Source of the DNA: JAJDIA01 sp031555145
GTDB taxonomy: Bacteria; Bacteroidota; Bacteroidia; Bacteroidales; Tannerellaceae
NCBI GenBank assembly: GCA_031555145.1
Contig: JAVBUR010000030.1
Coordinates: 43,407 to 107,406 of the forward strand
DNA length: 64,000 bases
Direction of reading: 5' to 3'
The notes under the pieces are model-generated. The model ran no database searches. It was not told the DNA's origin and worked only from the letters and a program-made list of their open reading frames with translations. The translations under genes and the position numbers were made by a program. Shown one piece after another: positions 33,771 through 43,352 of this stretch (the stretch's first letter is position 1; every line of letters starts with the position of its first letter).

Positions 33771-35774
33771 ATGAGGGACATAGAAGCAAGGATCCGGCAA
33801 CTGCGGGAAGAGTTAGTACTGCATAATTATAACTACTACGTACAGTCTGCCCCCACGATCTCCGACCGTGAGTTCGACGACAAGATGAAGGAACTGCAAA
33901 CATTGGAAGCACAGTATCCGATGTATGCCGATCCGCATTCGCCTACCCAGCGTGTGGGGAGCGACCTGTCGAACGATTTCGAACAGTTCGAACACCGTTA
34001 TCCCATGCTCTCGCTGGGCAATACCTATTCGGAAGTGGAAGTCCGTGACTTTTACGAACGGACAGCCCGTTCTCTGAACGAACCTTTTGAGATCGTAGCC
34101 GAACTGAAGTACGACGGCACTTCGATTTCCCTTATATACGAAGATGGACGACTGACCCGTGCCATCACCCGCGGCGACGGTACCCGTGGCGATGATGTGA
34201 CGGCCAATGTGAAAACTATCCGCTCTATCCCCCTTACCCTCCGGGGAGATAACTACCCGCCGCTCTTCGAGATCCGTGGGGAGATCCTGCTCCCGTGGGA
34301 AGAATATGAACGGTTGAACCGCGAACGTGAAGAGCAGGAAGAACCTCTTTTTGCCAATCCCCGCAACGCCGCCTCCGGCACGTTGAAGCAAAAGAACCCT
34401 GTAGTGGTAGCCGCCCGTAAGCTCGACGCTTACTTTTACTACCTGTTGGGAGAAGAACTTCCGGCCGAGAGCCATTACGAGAACCTTCAAACAGCCCGTA
34501 CCTGGGGCTTCAAGATACCGGATGTGATCCGGAAATGTTATTCCCTGCAGGACGTATTCGATTATCTCAATACCTGGGATGTCAAACGGAAAGACCTGCC
34601 CGTTGCTACCGACGGTGTCGTGCTCAAAGTCAACTCCCTGCGCCAGCAACGAAACCTTGGCTTCACGGCCAAGAGTCCCCGTTGGGCTATCGCTTATAAG
34701 TTTCAGGCTGAGAAAGCGTTGACACGTCTTTTGTCGGTATCCTTCCAGGTAGGACGGACAGGGGCCGTGACGCCTGTTGCCAACCTCGAACCCGTACAGT
34801 TGTCGGGTACCGTCGTGAAGCGGGCTTCGCTCCATAATGCCGATATTATCAAGAGCCTTGACCTGCATGTAGGCGACAACGTCTATGTGGAGAAAGGGGG
34901 AGAGATCATTCCCAAGATCGTAGGCGTAGATACCGACTCGCGTTCTATGATGATGGGCGAAGAGATCCGGTTTATCCGGAAATGCCCCGCCTGCGGTACG
35001 CCCCTGATACGTCCCGAAGGCGAAGCGGCACATTATTGCCCGAACGAAACCGGCTGTCCCCCGCAGATCAAGGGGCGGATCGAACACTTCGTCACCCGTC
35101 GGGCGATGAATATCAATATAGGCCCCGAAACAGTGGAAGACTTGTATAATGCAGGTTACATAGCGAATGTAGCCGATCTTTATACGTTGACCATCCCCCA
35201 ACTGCTCCGCCTCGAACGCTGGGCCGAGAAGAGCGCCCGCAACCTGATGGACAGCCTGGAGGAATCCAAACAAGTGCCTTATGAGCGTTTTCTTTATGGA
35301 CTGGGTATCCGCTATGTAGGTGAAACAGTAGCCAAGCGCCTGGCCTTTGCCTTCCATTCCATTGACCAGTTGGAAACTGCAACCCTGGAGCAACTGCTCG
35401 AAGTCGATGAAATAGGTGAACGCATCGCCCGTAGCGTCCTCGCTTTCTTTGCCGATGAGAAGAATAATGAACTTGTCGGGCGGTTCAAGGAATACGGTTT
35501 GCAAGTCTCTCTTTCGGAAGCGGTGTTGGCCGACCGTTCGGATAAACTGAGTGGGCAGGCGTTTGTCATCAGCGGCACCTTCACCCGTCATTCGCGCGAT
35601 GAGTATAAAGCGATGATTGAACAACATGGCGGTAAGAACGTGGGTTCCGTATCCGGCAAGACCGACTATATTCTGGCAGGTGACAATATGGGACCGGCCA
35701 AACTGGAAAAAGCCGTCAAGCTGGGCGTACAGATTATTAGTGAAGACGAGTTTCTGGCCATGATTGCCGAATAG
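33771..35774 (+). CDS. ligA: NAD-dependent DNA ligase
   Basis: A 667-residue protein of full family length. It has the Ia domain with YYVQSAPTISDREFD, the adenylated Lys113 in ELKYDGTS, the OB fold (TGAVTPVANLEPV), a four-Cys zinc finger in CPACGTPL...CPNETGC, helix-hairpin-helix repeats and a C-terminal BRCT domain (GQAFVISGTF). It seals nicks in replication and repair using NAD. Twenty-four bases separate it from cysE, same strand. Confidence 0.98.
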   Translation: MRDIEARIRQLREELVLHNYNYYVQSAPTISDREFDDKMKELQTLEAQYPMYADPHSPTQRVGSDLSNDFEQFEHRYPMLSLGNTYSEVEVRDFYERTARSLNEPFEIVAELKYDGTSISLIYEDGRLTRAITRGDGTRGDDVTANVKTIRSIPLTLRGDNYPPLFEIRGEILLPWEEYERLNREREEQEEPLFANPRNAASGTLKQKNPVVVAARKLDAYFYYLLGEELPAESHYENLQTARTWGFKIPDVIRKCYSLQDVFDYLNTWDVKRKDLPVATDGVVLKVNSLRQQRNLGFTAKSPRWAIAYKFQAEKALTRLLSVSFQVGRTGAVTPVANLEPVQLSGTVVKRASLHNADIIKSLDLHVGDNVYVEKGGEIIPKIVGVDTDSRSMMMGEEIRFIRKCPACGTPLIRPEGEAAHYCPNETGCPPQIKGRIEHFVTRRAMNINIGPETVEDLYNAGYIANVADLYTLTIPQLLRLERWAEKSARNLMDSLEESKQVPYERFLYGLGIRYVGETVAKRLAFAFHSIDQLETATLEQLLEVDEIGERIARSVLAFFADEKNNELVGRFKEYGLQVSLSEAVLADRSDKLSGQAFVISGTFTRHSRDEYKAMIEQHGGKNVGSVSGKTDYILAGDNMGPAKLEKAVKLGVQIISEDEFLAMIAE

Positions 35775-35856
35775 CTTCGTGGAAGGATTCTGTCGGTTCG
35801 TTGATGCAAAATCAATTTTATTCCGGCATATGCCGGTCTAAATGACATAAATTGTG

Positions 35857-35864
35857 TATTTTTG
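35857..35864 (+). promoter_or_regulatory. -7 promoter element for dapA
   Basis: TATTTTTG fits TAnnTTTG. Predicted start lies about 30 bases upstream of the ATG at 35900 and excludes the upstream frame extension. Confidence 0.5.
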
Positions 35865-35899
35865 CGTTGCAATTAAAAAAACAGGTAGTAACTCCCCTT

Positions 35900-36793
35900 A
35901 TGGCAGATATAAATTTAAAAGGAATGGGTGTGGCGCTGATCACGCCTTTTAAGGAAGACGGTAGTGTGGACTATGATGCATTGGGCAAACTGGTCGACTA
36001 CCAATTACAGAATGGTACGGACTATCTGGTCGTATTAGGTACCACGGCCGAAACACCCACGCTGACAGAAGAAGAGAAAAAAGAAACTACCCGTTTCATT
36101 ATTACGCGTGTTCGTGGACGTCTCCCCATCGTGTTGGGCGTCGGTGGCAATTGCACGCAGGCCATCGTTAACACCTTGAAACATGACGACTTCGAAGGTG
36201 TGGACGCTATCCTTTCCGTTGTCCCTTACTATAACAAGCCTTCGCAGGAAGGAATCTACCAGCATTATAAAGCCATTGCGGAAGCTACTCGTCTGCCGAT
36301 CGTATTATATAATGTACCCGGGCGCACGGGTGTGAATATGACAGCGCAGACGACGCTGCGCATCGCACGTGAGTTTTCTAATGTGATCGCTGTCAAGGAG
36401 GCTTCCGGCAATATCACCCAGATGGATGATATCATCAAGAATAAGCCTGCCAACTTCAATGTGATCTCAGGCGACGACGGTATTACCTTCCCGCTTATCA
36501 CGTTGGGAGCTATCGGCGTGATATCTGTGATTGGGAATGCCTTCCCGCGCGAGTTCAGCCGTATGGTGCGCCTGGCGTTGCAGGGCGATTACGACAGCGC
36601 TCGTACAATCCACCATAGTTTCACCGAATTATTCGACCTCCTCTTTGTCGATGGCAATCCGGCAGGCGTGAAGTGTATGTTGCATATGATGGGCTTTATC
36701 GACAACAAACTCCGTCTCCCTTTAGTCCCCACCCGTATCGCTACGTTCGAAAAGATCCGCGACGTCCTCCGTCAGCTTAATATCAAGTGCTGA
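35900..36793 (+). CDS. dapA: 4-hydroxy-tetrahydrodipicolinate synthase
   Basis: A 297-residue (beta/alpha)8-barrel enzyme. It condenses pyruvate and aspartate semialdehyde in lysine and diaminopimelate synthesis. Visible motifs: GTTAETPTLTEEE, the catalytic Tyr in LYNVPGRTG, and the Schiff-base Lys near 165 in AVKEASG. The start at MADINLKG was chosen because family similarity begins there and the promoter element is just upstream. It is convergent with the next gene without spacing. Confidence 0.97.
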   Translation: MADINLKGMGVALITPFKEDGSVDYDALGKLVDYQLQNGTDYLVVLGTTAETPTLTEEEKKETTRFIITRVRGRLPIVLGVGGNCTQAIVNTLKHDDFEGVDAILSVVPYYNKPSQEGIYQHYKAIAEATRLPIVLYNVPGRTGVNMTAQTTLRIAREFSNVIAVKEASGNITQMDDIIKNKPANFNVISGDDGITFPLITLGAIGVISVIGNAFPREFSRMVRLALQGDYDSARTIHHSFTELFDLLFVDGNPAGVKCMLHMMGFIDNKLRLPLVPTRIATFEKIRDVLRQLNIKC

Positions 36794-37999
36794 TTATTTG
36801 AGAGGGACGGCTTTGAAGACTGTGCAGGGTTCATAGTCGTCTATTGCTATACGATTTTTTTCGAGGACCTGCAGGTGATACTGTGTGGCTGCATGCAGGA
36901 AGAAGACGTTACTTTCTTCGTTTAGCGAACAGAATACAATAATGCCGTCGGGCGTCATTATGTGGACCAGGCGGCTGATGATCTCAATAATCTTTCCGCC
37001 ATGTCCTCCGATAAAGACAGCGTCGGGCTGCTCCAGCAAGATCAGGTCGGCGTCACAGAAATCACCGATGACGGACTGTATTCCCGGGGTACCGCAACGG
37101 CAACTGTTGATCGCCAGCAACTTGCCACATTCCTCATCCCTGTCGAAGCCTGTCACATGCAAGTGCGGGTATTGCAGCTTTGCCTCGATCGCCATCGAAC
37201 CTGTGCAAAAGCCGATGTCCCAGAACCGCCTTCTATGTTTCAGTTCCAGCATGCTGAGAGCAAGCAGGCGGACGGCACGGGGAGTGATCTTCATCTCTTG
37301 GTCGGGTATCCGGCTGAAATAGTGGTCGGGTATGCCTAAAGGTTGTGCTTGGTGTTCGTGCTCTTTCAATAGGATGATACAATCCGGATGGTCATAATGC
37401 CCGGAGGAGGCGGAGACAAGGCTCAGCTTACGCACATTCCTTGCTTTTGGATCGTCCAGGTGCTCACCGGCATACATCATATAATTGGTATAACCATAAT
37501 CCATCAACCGTTCGGAAATGATGGAAGGCGTATAGGTCTTGTTGGTGAGGATACCGATCTTGGATTTACCTTTGATAACGGCATAGTCGAGGTCGTGCCA
37601 GGAACTGTCGGCAAAGTCGACGCAGAACATGCCCTGGAAACGGATCATCAGGTGCTGGGCGAGTTTGTACAACAGGTCGTGTACGCGGAATTCCTTTACC
37701 TGTACATGAGGCAGATAGTGGGAGACGGCTGTTGTAAAGCCGAGATAGATCGGATCGTCAGACACAAAGACGACAATGTCGAGGTCTTCGTGGATAAAGT
37801 CCTTATATACCGTGAAAATATTGTCGAAGGGAGCCTTGATCTCGATCCATACAGCTGTCTCCGGTAAAAAAGACTGGACGGCTTCGTGCTGAAAATATCC
37901 GCCGGAGAATACTGTGTTCTTCGAAATAATGGAGGAAATATCATCCGGAAAAGATTGCCGAATACTGTGCTTAAGCCATATAATATAGAAGGTACTCAT
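36794..37999 (-). CDS. CobL-like (CbiE/CbiT) precorrin methyltransferase homolog
   Basis: A 401-residue protein (ATG eleven codons upstream also possible). The N-terminal half resembles a CbiE-type methylase (VFVSDDPIYLGF, HLMIRFQGMF), though its glycine-rich signature is weak. The C-terminal half is a CbiT-like SAM methyltransferase: KITPRAVRLLALSML, FWDIGFCTGSMAIEA, VTGFDRDEECGKLLA, PDAVFIGGHGGKI. In cobalamin synthesis this bifunctional enzyme methylates and decarboxylates the corrin ring. No other cobalamin gene is nearby, so it is isolated here, and a changed role is possible. Confidence 0.7.
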   Translation of the reverse strand: MSTFYIIWLKHSIRQSFPDDISSIISKNTVFSGGYFQHEAVQSFLPETAVWIEIKAPFDNIFTVYKDFIHEDLDIVVFVSDDPIYLGFTTAVSHYLPHVQVKEFRVHDLLYKLAQHLMIRFQGMFCVDFADSSWHDLDYAVIKGKSKIGILTNKTYTPSIISERLMDYGYTNYMMYAGEHLDDPKARNVRKLSLVSASSGHYDHPDCIILLKEHEHQAQPLGIPDHYFSRIPDQEMKITPRAVRLLALSMLELKHRRRFWDIGFCTGSMAIEAKLQYPHLHVTGFDRDEECGKLLAINSCRCGTPGIQSVIGDFCDADLILLEQPDAVFIGGHGGKIIEIISRLVHIMTPDGIIVFCSLNEESNVFFLHAATQYHLQVLEKNRIAIDDYEPCTVFKAVPLK

Positions 38000-38090
38000 A
38001 TAATACTGTGTTGACTCAGTTAGTTGAGCCAACGTGCTTTTTCGGTATATAATAGGTTTGACAAATTCTATCTTACGTCCACAATAGTTA

Positions 38091-38098
38091 CAAAGATA
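38091..38098 (-). promoter_or_regulatory. -7 promoter element for the CobL-like gene
   Basis: On the minus strand the bases read TATCTTTG. The leader of about 85 bases contains an imperfect palindrome (38010-38018 with 38025-38033). No cobalamin riboswitch is recognised. Confidence 0.45.
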
Positions 38099-38137
38099 GG
38101 TTTATTTATGAGAAAAACGAATGAATTGATGCTTTTT

Positions 38138-38614
38138 TTACTCTGCAAATAATTGGTTTTTAAGCAAATCTAGATAGTCGGCCACGCCGTCGGTATTGCT
38201 GGCTTCCGGACTCCAGGGGGCGAAATCGGCTTCGGCAAGCGGGGTAAAGGGGCCTTGCTTGACTTCATAGACAACTGTTCCCGGCTCCAGTACTATCAGG
38301 CAATGCCATATGCCTGGCTCCAGGTCGGCGCCATAGTTTCCTTCGGCAGGGCCGAGCAGGAGGCGGTTGGTGATCTTCCCCTCATCGTCGAAGAGGAGCA
38401 GGGCCGCTCGTCCTCTCAGGACAAGGAACACCTCGTCTTTTGGCGGCGTCAGATGACGGTGCGGACGGATGTAGGTCCCCGGTTCCATCGCATTCAGCAG
38501 GCGATTGAGCGGAGCGTCGAGTGAGGTATGGAAGTTGTGGTTCATTCTCAGGCGGGGCGATAGTCGGGCCTTGTCTATTGTCGCGTCGAGAAGTGCGTTG
38601 TCGATGATCTGCAT
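38138..38614 (-). CDS. WbuC-family cupin-fold protein
   Basis: A 158-residue protein. It has a cupin barrel: MNHNFHTSLDAPLNRLL, RPHRHLTPPKDEVFLVLRGR with metal-ligand His residues, and LEPGIWHCLIVLEPG. WbuC proteins are found with polysaccharide and deoxyhexose genes or alone; their reaction is not settled. The ATG was chosen because the family starts near MQIIDNALL; the upstream extension has no similarity. Single gene here. Confidence 0.85.
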   Translation of the reverse strand: MQIIDNALLDATIDKARLSPRLRMNHNFHTSLDAPLNRLLNAMEPGTYIRPHRHLTPPKDEVFLVLRGRAALLLFDDEGKITNRLLLGPAEGNYGADLEPGIWHCLIVLEPGTVVYEVKQGPFTPLAEADFAPWSPEASNTDGVADYLDLLKNQLFAE

Positions 38615-38803
38615 ACTACGTTCTTTTGTTTTGCGAAGATACACAATGCAGCGGAAAAACATGTGCGATTTCTTATTTGTTATCATTGTAAAATGTTATT
38701 TATTTAGTGATGTCATTTTGGCGTATATTCGGATTGGCATTTCCTTTGCAGCGAATAAGGCGTATAAGATAATTAAGCAATAAACGATAAATTATATATA
38801 GGT

Positions 38804-41392
38804 ATGAATCTGAACAATTTTACAATTAAATCGCAGGAAACGGTACAGCAGGCTATCCAGCTTGTATCCTCTTATAACCAGCAGGTGATATACCCGGAAC
38901 ATATTTTGAAAGCTGTCATAATGACAGGCGAAAGCATTGCAAACTTCCTTTTCCAGAAGCTGGGCATAAATATCCGCAACCTGCAACTGGCACTCGACCG
39001 GCAGATAGAGTCCTTGCCGAAGGTGACAGGTGGCGAACCTTATCTCTCCAGCGAATCGAATGCCGTCTTGCAGAAAGCAATCGACTATTCGGGTAAGATG
39101 GGCGACCAGTATGTATCGCTCGAACATATTCTCCTGGCCTTGCTTACGGAGAAGAGCACTGCCTCGCAGATGCTGAAAGACGCCGGTGCGACGGAAAAAG
39201 AATTGCGTCAGGCCATCGACGAACTGCGGAAAGGCAACAAGGTTACCAGCCAGTCGGCCGAAGATACTTACGACTCGTTAAACAAGTATGCCATCAACCT
39301 GAACGAACTTGCCCGCAGCGGCAAGCTCGATCCTGTGATCGGACGTGATGATGAGATCCGCCGTGTGTTGCAGATCCTCAGCCGGCGTACGAAGAACAAC
39401 CCGATCCTGATCGGTGAACCGGGGGTCGGTAAGACAGCCATCGCCGAAGGTTTGGCGCACCGGATCGTGCGCGGCGACGTGCCTGAGAACCTGAAGACCA
39501 AACAACTCTTCTCTCTCGATATGGGCGCCCTTATCGCTGGCGCCAAGTACAAAGGTGAGTTTGAAGAACGGCTGAAGTCGGTCGTCAATGAAGTGATCAA
39601 GTCGGAAGGCGAGATCATCCTCTTTATTGATGAGATCCATACCCTTGTGGGAGCTGGTAAGAGCGAAGGAGCAATGGATGCCGCCAATATCCTGAAGCCG
39701 GCGCTGGCACGGGGTGAGCTGCGCTCGATCGGCGCTACGACGCTGGATGAATATCAGAAGTATTTCGAAAAAGACAAGGCGCTTGAACGCCGTTTCCAAG
39801 TCGTCATGGTGGAAGAACCTGACGAACTCGATACCATCTCCATCCTCCGTGGCCTGAAAGAGAAGTACGAAAATCACCACAAAGTGCGTATCAAAGACGA
39901 CGCCCTGATCGCAGCCGTCAATCTTTCGGCTCGTTATATCACTGACCGCTTCCTGCCGGACAAGGCCATCGACCTGATGGACGAAGCTGCTGCCCGACTG
40001 CGTATCCAGGTCGACTCCGTGCCCGAATCGCTCGACGAAGTCTCCCGCCGTATCAAGCAGTTGGAAATTGAACGCGAAGCCATCAAGCGCGAGAACGACC
40101 CTACCAAGCTCGAATTCCTGAGCCGTGAAATAGCCGACCTCAAGGAAGAAGAACACAAGCAAAAAGCCCAGTGGCAAAGTGAAAAGGAAGAGATAAACAA
40201 GATTCAACAGAACAAGATCGATATCGAAAACCTCAAGTTCGAAGCCGACAAAGCCGAACGGGAAGGCAACTATGGCCGTGTAGCTGAGATCCGCTACGGC
40301 AGCATCCAGGCCAAGGAAAAGGAAATAGCCGACATTCAGGCTAAGCTGCACGCCATGCAAGGCGGCGCTGCCATGATCAAGGAGGAGGTCGATAGCGAAG
40401 ATATCGCCGACGTCGTTTCTCGTTGGACAGGCATTCCGGTGAACAAGATGATGCAGAGCGAAAAAGACAAGTTGCTCAATCTCGAATCCGAACTGCATAC
40501 CCGTGTTGTTGGGCAGGAAGAGGGCATCACGGCCATCGCCGACGCTGTACGCCGCAGCCGTGCCGGGTTGCAGGATCCGAAGCGCCCGATCGGTTCGTTT
40601 ATCTTCCTCGGTACTACCGGGGTGGGAAAGACAGAACTGGCAAAGGCTCTTGCCGAGTATCTCTTCGACGACGAGAATATGATGACGCGTATAGACATGA
40701 GCGAGTATCAGGAAAAATTCAGTGCCACGCGTTTGATCGGAGCGCCTCCGGGATACGTCGGTTATGACGAAGGCGGACAGTTGACGGAAGCCATTCGGAG
40801 GAAGCCGTACTCGGTCGTCCTCTTCGATGAAATAGAGAAAGCGCATCCCGATGTATTCAATATCCTGCTCCAGGTGCTTGACGACGGACGGTTGACCGAC
40901 AATAAAGGACGCGTAGTCAACTTCAAGAACACGATCATCATCATGACCAGTAACCTGGGCTCGCACCTGATCCGTGAGCAGGTTGAAAAGATGACAAACG
41001 CGAACCGCGAAGGCGTGATTGACCAGACCCGGCTCGAAGTGCTCGAATTATTGAAAAAGACGATTCGCCCCGAGTTTCTCAACCGTATCGACGAGATCAT
41101 CATGTTTACGCCGCTCAACGAAGAAGAAATTCATCAAATCGTTGTCATCCAACTCAATGCCATCCGGAAGATGCTGGCAAAGAATGGCATCGCGCTTGAA
41201 TTCACCGATGCGGCCATCCGCTTCATCACCGAAGAAGGCTATGATCCGCAGTTCGGCGCCCGTCCGGTGAAACGTGTGATCCAAAAGTACGTTCTCAACG
41301 AACTGTCGAAGGAGATTGTCGGTATGAAGATAGACCGTAGCCGTCCGATCATTATTGATTGTGAGGCCGACGGACTGGTGTTCAGAAATTGA
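38804..41392 (+). CDS. clpB: ATP-dependent chaperone ClpB
   Basis: An 862-residue disaggregase. It has the double Clp_N domain (1-150), AAA1 with GEPGVGKT (204-211), the pore loop AKYKGEFEERL and ILFIDEIHTLVG. A long coiled middle domain lies at about 405-525, rich in Glu and Lys. AAA2 has GTTGVGKTELAKAL, GYVG and LFDEIEKAHP. With DnaK it rescues aggregated proteins. It is a useful comparison for the Clp-like protein at 12605, which lacks the middle domain and first pore loop. No CIRCE element was seen. Confidence 0.97.
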   Translation: MNLNNFTIKSQETVQQAIQLVSSYNQQVIYPEHILKAVIMTGESIANFLFQKLGINIRNLQLALDRQIESLPKVTGGEPYLSSESNAVLQKAIDYSGKMGDQYVSLEHILLALLTEKSTASQMLKDAGATEKELRQAIDELRKGNKVTSQSAEDTYDSLNKYAINLNELARSGKLDPVIGRDDEIRRVLQILSRRTKNNPILIGEPGVGKTAIAEGLAHRIVRGDVPENLKTKQLFSLDMGALIAGAKYKGEFEERLKSVVNEVIKSEGEIILFIDEIHTLVGAGKSEGAMDAANILKPALARGELRSIGATTLDEYQKYFEKDKALERRFQVVMVEEPDELDTISILRGLKEKYENHHKVRIKDDALIAAVNLSARYITDRFLPDKAIDLMDEAAARLRIQVDSVPESLDEVSRRIKQLEIEREAIKRENDPTKLEFLSREIADLKEEEHKQKAQWQSEKEEINKIQQNKIDIENLKFEADKAEREGNYGRVAEIRYGSIQAKEKEIADIQAKLHAMQGGAAMIKEEVDSEDIADVVSRWTGIPVNKMMQSEKDKLLNLESELHTRVVGQEEGITAIADAVRRSRAGLQDPKRPIGSFIFLGTTGVGKTELAKALAEYLFDDENMMTRIDMSEYQEKFSATRLIGAPPGYVGYDEGGQLTEAIRRKPYSVVLFDEIEKAHPDVFNILLQVLDDGRLTDNKGRVVNFKNTIIIMTSNLGSHLIREQVEKMTNANREGVIDQTRLEVLELLKKTIRPEFLNRIDEIIMFTPLNEEEIHQIVVIQLNAIRKMLAKNGIALEFTDAAIRFITEEGYDPQFGARPVKRVIQKYVLNELSKEIVGMKIDRSRPIIIDCEADGLVFRN

Positions 41393-41445
41393 TCTTTTCC
41401 AATCATTTTGTACCACCGTCGCGTAGGATAATCCGAATAGAATCG

Positions 41446-41453
41446 TACCTTTG
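41446..41453 (+). promoter_or_regulatory. -7 promoter element for the acidic conserved gene
   Basis: TACCTTTG fits TAnnTTTG, about 30 bases before the ATG at 41484. Confidence 0.5.
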
Positions 41454-41483
41454 CCCTGTATTATCTTTAAAAAAAAGCAGGCT

Positions 41484-41816
41484 ATGAACGACGAAAAAGA
41501 CGATCTGATTTATGATGAAGAAGATTCTGTGAAGTTTATACAGAACTATCTTCCGCAGGAATTAAAAGGTAAGTTTAGTGACGACGATATCAACTATATC
41601 GTTGATTTGATCTATGATTTCTACGAGTCTAAAGGTTATTTGAGCGACGATGGCTCTGAAGGTGATGACGACATAGAGATCGACGAAGACGAACTGGTGG
41701 CATATGTAGTCAAGAATGCAGCTAAAGACGGTGTAGGCAAGTACGATCCCGAAGAAGTGATCTTTATCGTACAGGGCGAACTGGAATATTGTGAATCCAT
41801 AAACATGTTCGATTGA
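41484..41816 (+). CDS. Conserved acidic Bacteroidales protein
   Basis: A 110-residue acidic protein, mostly helical (SVKFIQNYLPQELKGKFSDD, YIVDLIYDFYESKGYL) with an Asp/Glu-rich centre and a closing DPEEVIFIVQGELEY. No enzymatic motif. The upstream extension overlaps the promoter element, so the ATG here is preferred. It is a single gene between clpB and an OmpA-type lipoprotein. Function unknown. Confidence 0.75.
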   Translation: MNDEKDDLIYDEEDSVKFIQNYLPQELKGKFSDDDINYIVDLIYDFYESKGYLSDDGSEGDDDIEIDEDELVAYVVKNAAKDGVGKYDPEEVIFIVQGELEYCESINMFD

Positions 41817-41857
41817 TTGAGGGTTATTTTAGTAGTATACAATAAACAAAAAGAAGT

Positions 41858-42535
41858 ATGAAGAATTTGAAATTGATTGCAGTCTTATTGTTAAGCATGA
41901 CAGTGGTTCTCAGCAGCTGCGGAACCTGGAGTAACACAGCCAAAGGAACAGCTATCGGCGTAGGCGGCGGTGCAGCCGTAGGTGCCGGTGTAGGCGCTAT
42001 TGCCGGTAACACAGCGTTGGGCGCCGTGATTGGTGCTGCCGTAGGTGGTACAGCCGGTGCGTTGATCGGAAAGAAGATGGACAAACAGAAAAAGGAATTG
42101 GAAAACGCAGTACCCGATGCAGCCGTAGAATCGGTAAACAATGGCGAAGCCCTGAAGGTTACTTTCGACTCCGGTATCCTCTTCGCTACCAACTCCAGCA
42201 CATTGAGCGAAGCCTCTAAGAGCGCTCTGCGTAACTTCGCCAACAGCTTGAAGACTAACCCGGATACCTATGTGAAGATTGTTGGCCATACCGACAACAC
42301 CGGTTCGGTAGACTTGAACCAGACATTGTCTGAAAAACGCGCCAAGAGCGTAGACGACTATCTGGTACAGCAAGGCGTTAGCAGCGGCCGTTTGACCTAC
42401 GAAGGCCGTGGCCTCCACGAACCCGTTGCCGACAATAGCACTGCTGCCGGTCGTTCACAGAACCGCCGTGTGGAAGTATTCATTATGGCGAACGAAAAGA
42501 TGATCCAGGAAGCCCAACAGGGAACCCTGAACTAA
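41858..42535 (+). CDS. OmpA-family lipoprotein with glycine-zipper
   Basis: A 225-residue lipoprotein (lipobox VLSSC near residue 21). Residues 30-75 are a glycine-zipper, a repeated GxxxG stretch typical of membrane insertion. Residues 110-210 form the OmpA C-terminal domain: VTFDSGILFATNSSTL, then VGHTDNTGS, LSEKRAKSV and AAGRSQNRRVE with the Arg and Asp that bind peptidoglycan diaminopimelate. It probably ties the outer membrane to the cell wall. Followed by a strong terminator. Confidence 0.92.
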   Translation: MKNLKLIAVLLLSMTVVLSSCGTWSNTAKGTAIGVGGGAAVGAGVGAIAGNTALGAVIGAAVGGTAGALIGKKMDKQKKELENAVPDAAVESVNNGEALKVTFDSGILFATNSSTLSEASKSALRNFANSLKTNPDTYVKIVGHTDNTGSVDLNQTLSEKRAKSVDDYLVQQGVSSGRLTYEGRGLHEPVADNSTAAGRSQNRRVEVFIMANEKMIQEAQQGTLN

Positions 42536-42562
42536 TCCGGTTCATTTTCATAAGTAATAAAG

Positions 42563-42595
42563 AAGGCCGTCTCCATTCTGAGGACGGCCTTTTTT
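42563..42595 (+). terminator. Rho-independent terminator of the OmpA-type gene
   Basis: AAGGCCGTC pairs exactly with GACGGCCTT around an 11-base loop, followed by a run of T. The A residues before it make it usable from the other strand too. Confidence 0.9.
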
Positions 42596-42707
42596 ATGCT
42601 TACTTAGCAATTCCGCACGCATGCAAACTTTTATTCTGTTAAAAGCACAAAAGCATTTGTTGTGCCAACCTCCCCTTCATGGGTAAATAGAAGCAGGAAA
42701 GCTTCTT

Positions 42708-43352
42708 CTACAGTATCTGCACCTTCAGCCCGAATGACAGGCTGAGGTAGTCCGAGGGCTTGAGGTAGCTGTTCGTGAAGGCGTTGATGAGATACAGGTC
42801 GCAGGAACTGAGTTCGTAGAAGAGGGTGATGGCGCGATTGTGCGCCTTTGCGGTGTTCAGGTTCAGCGTGAGGCGTTGGCCGACGAAGATGTGGGTTCGG
42901 ACACGGGTGGAAAAACCGTAGTAACCTTTGGGGTATTTGTCGGGGTTCTTCACCCAGAAGTCGTCGTCGAAGAGGGTGTTGAGGTAGAGGCCGCAGGCCA
43001 GAGGCTCGAACGAGATACGTTGGTTCAACGGAATCTGGGTCAACAGGTAGTTCTGCTTGATCGTCATAGTGACCATCGCATGCCGGTCGGCGTTACGGGG
43101 AACGAGGCCAAACAGGAGATCGGTTTCCCAATGGTCGCGGCCATAGTTCCAACCAACGCCGGCTGAGATCATGCCCATCGAACCGGCGAATTGCAATTTG
43201 GTATATCGGGGAATAATCGTGTTCCAGGCCGAGGTATACCTTTCCACCCGTTTATCGTACGGGGTTTGGATCGAGCCGGTTTGTGCCGCAGCCATCAGGG
43301 GGAGGAAGAACAGGCAGAGGCTGCTCACTCGTTTAGAAATAGACTGCTTCAT
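42708..43352 (-). CDS. Exported barrel-like protein, unknown
   Basis: A 214-residue protein with a signal peptide ending MAAAQT. The rest is strand-rich with Tyr and Phe and alternating hydrophobic residues (ISAGVGWNYGRDHWETDLLFG, YGFSTRVRTHIF), ending in VQIL, consistent with an outer-membrane or periplasmic barrel. It follows the metallophosphoesterase gene with a 20-base overlap and may be a lipid-related membrane component of the inositol region. No family recognised. Confidence 0.55.
   Translation of the reverse strand: MKQSISKRVSSLCLFFLPLMAAAQTGSIQTPYDKRVERYTSAWNTIIPRYTKLQFAGSMGMISAGVGWNYGRDHWETDLLFGLVPRNADRHAMVTMTIKQNYLLTQIPLNQRISFEPLACGLYLNTLFDDDFWVKNPDKYPKGYYGFSTRVRTHIFVGQRLTLNLNTAKAHNRAITLFYELSSCDLYLINAFTNSYLKPSDYLSLSFGLKVQIL

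Noticed and set aside
33813..35627. Open frame of about 600 codons opposite ligA
   Set aside because: It is a shadow of a GC-rich, codon-biased gene; the encoded text has no domain and ligA is certain.
38000..38137. Cobalamin riboswitch upstream of the CobL-like gene
   Set aside because: The leader is about 85 bases and holds only a small imperfect palindrome, too short and without the conserved box of such switches.
39278..40966. Open frame of about 560 codons opposite clpB
   Set aside because: Same cause; no recognisable family, no promoter, clpB is certain.
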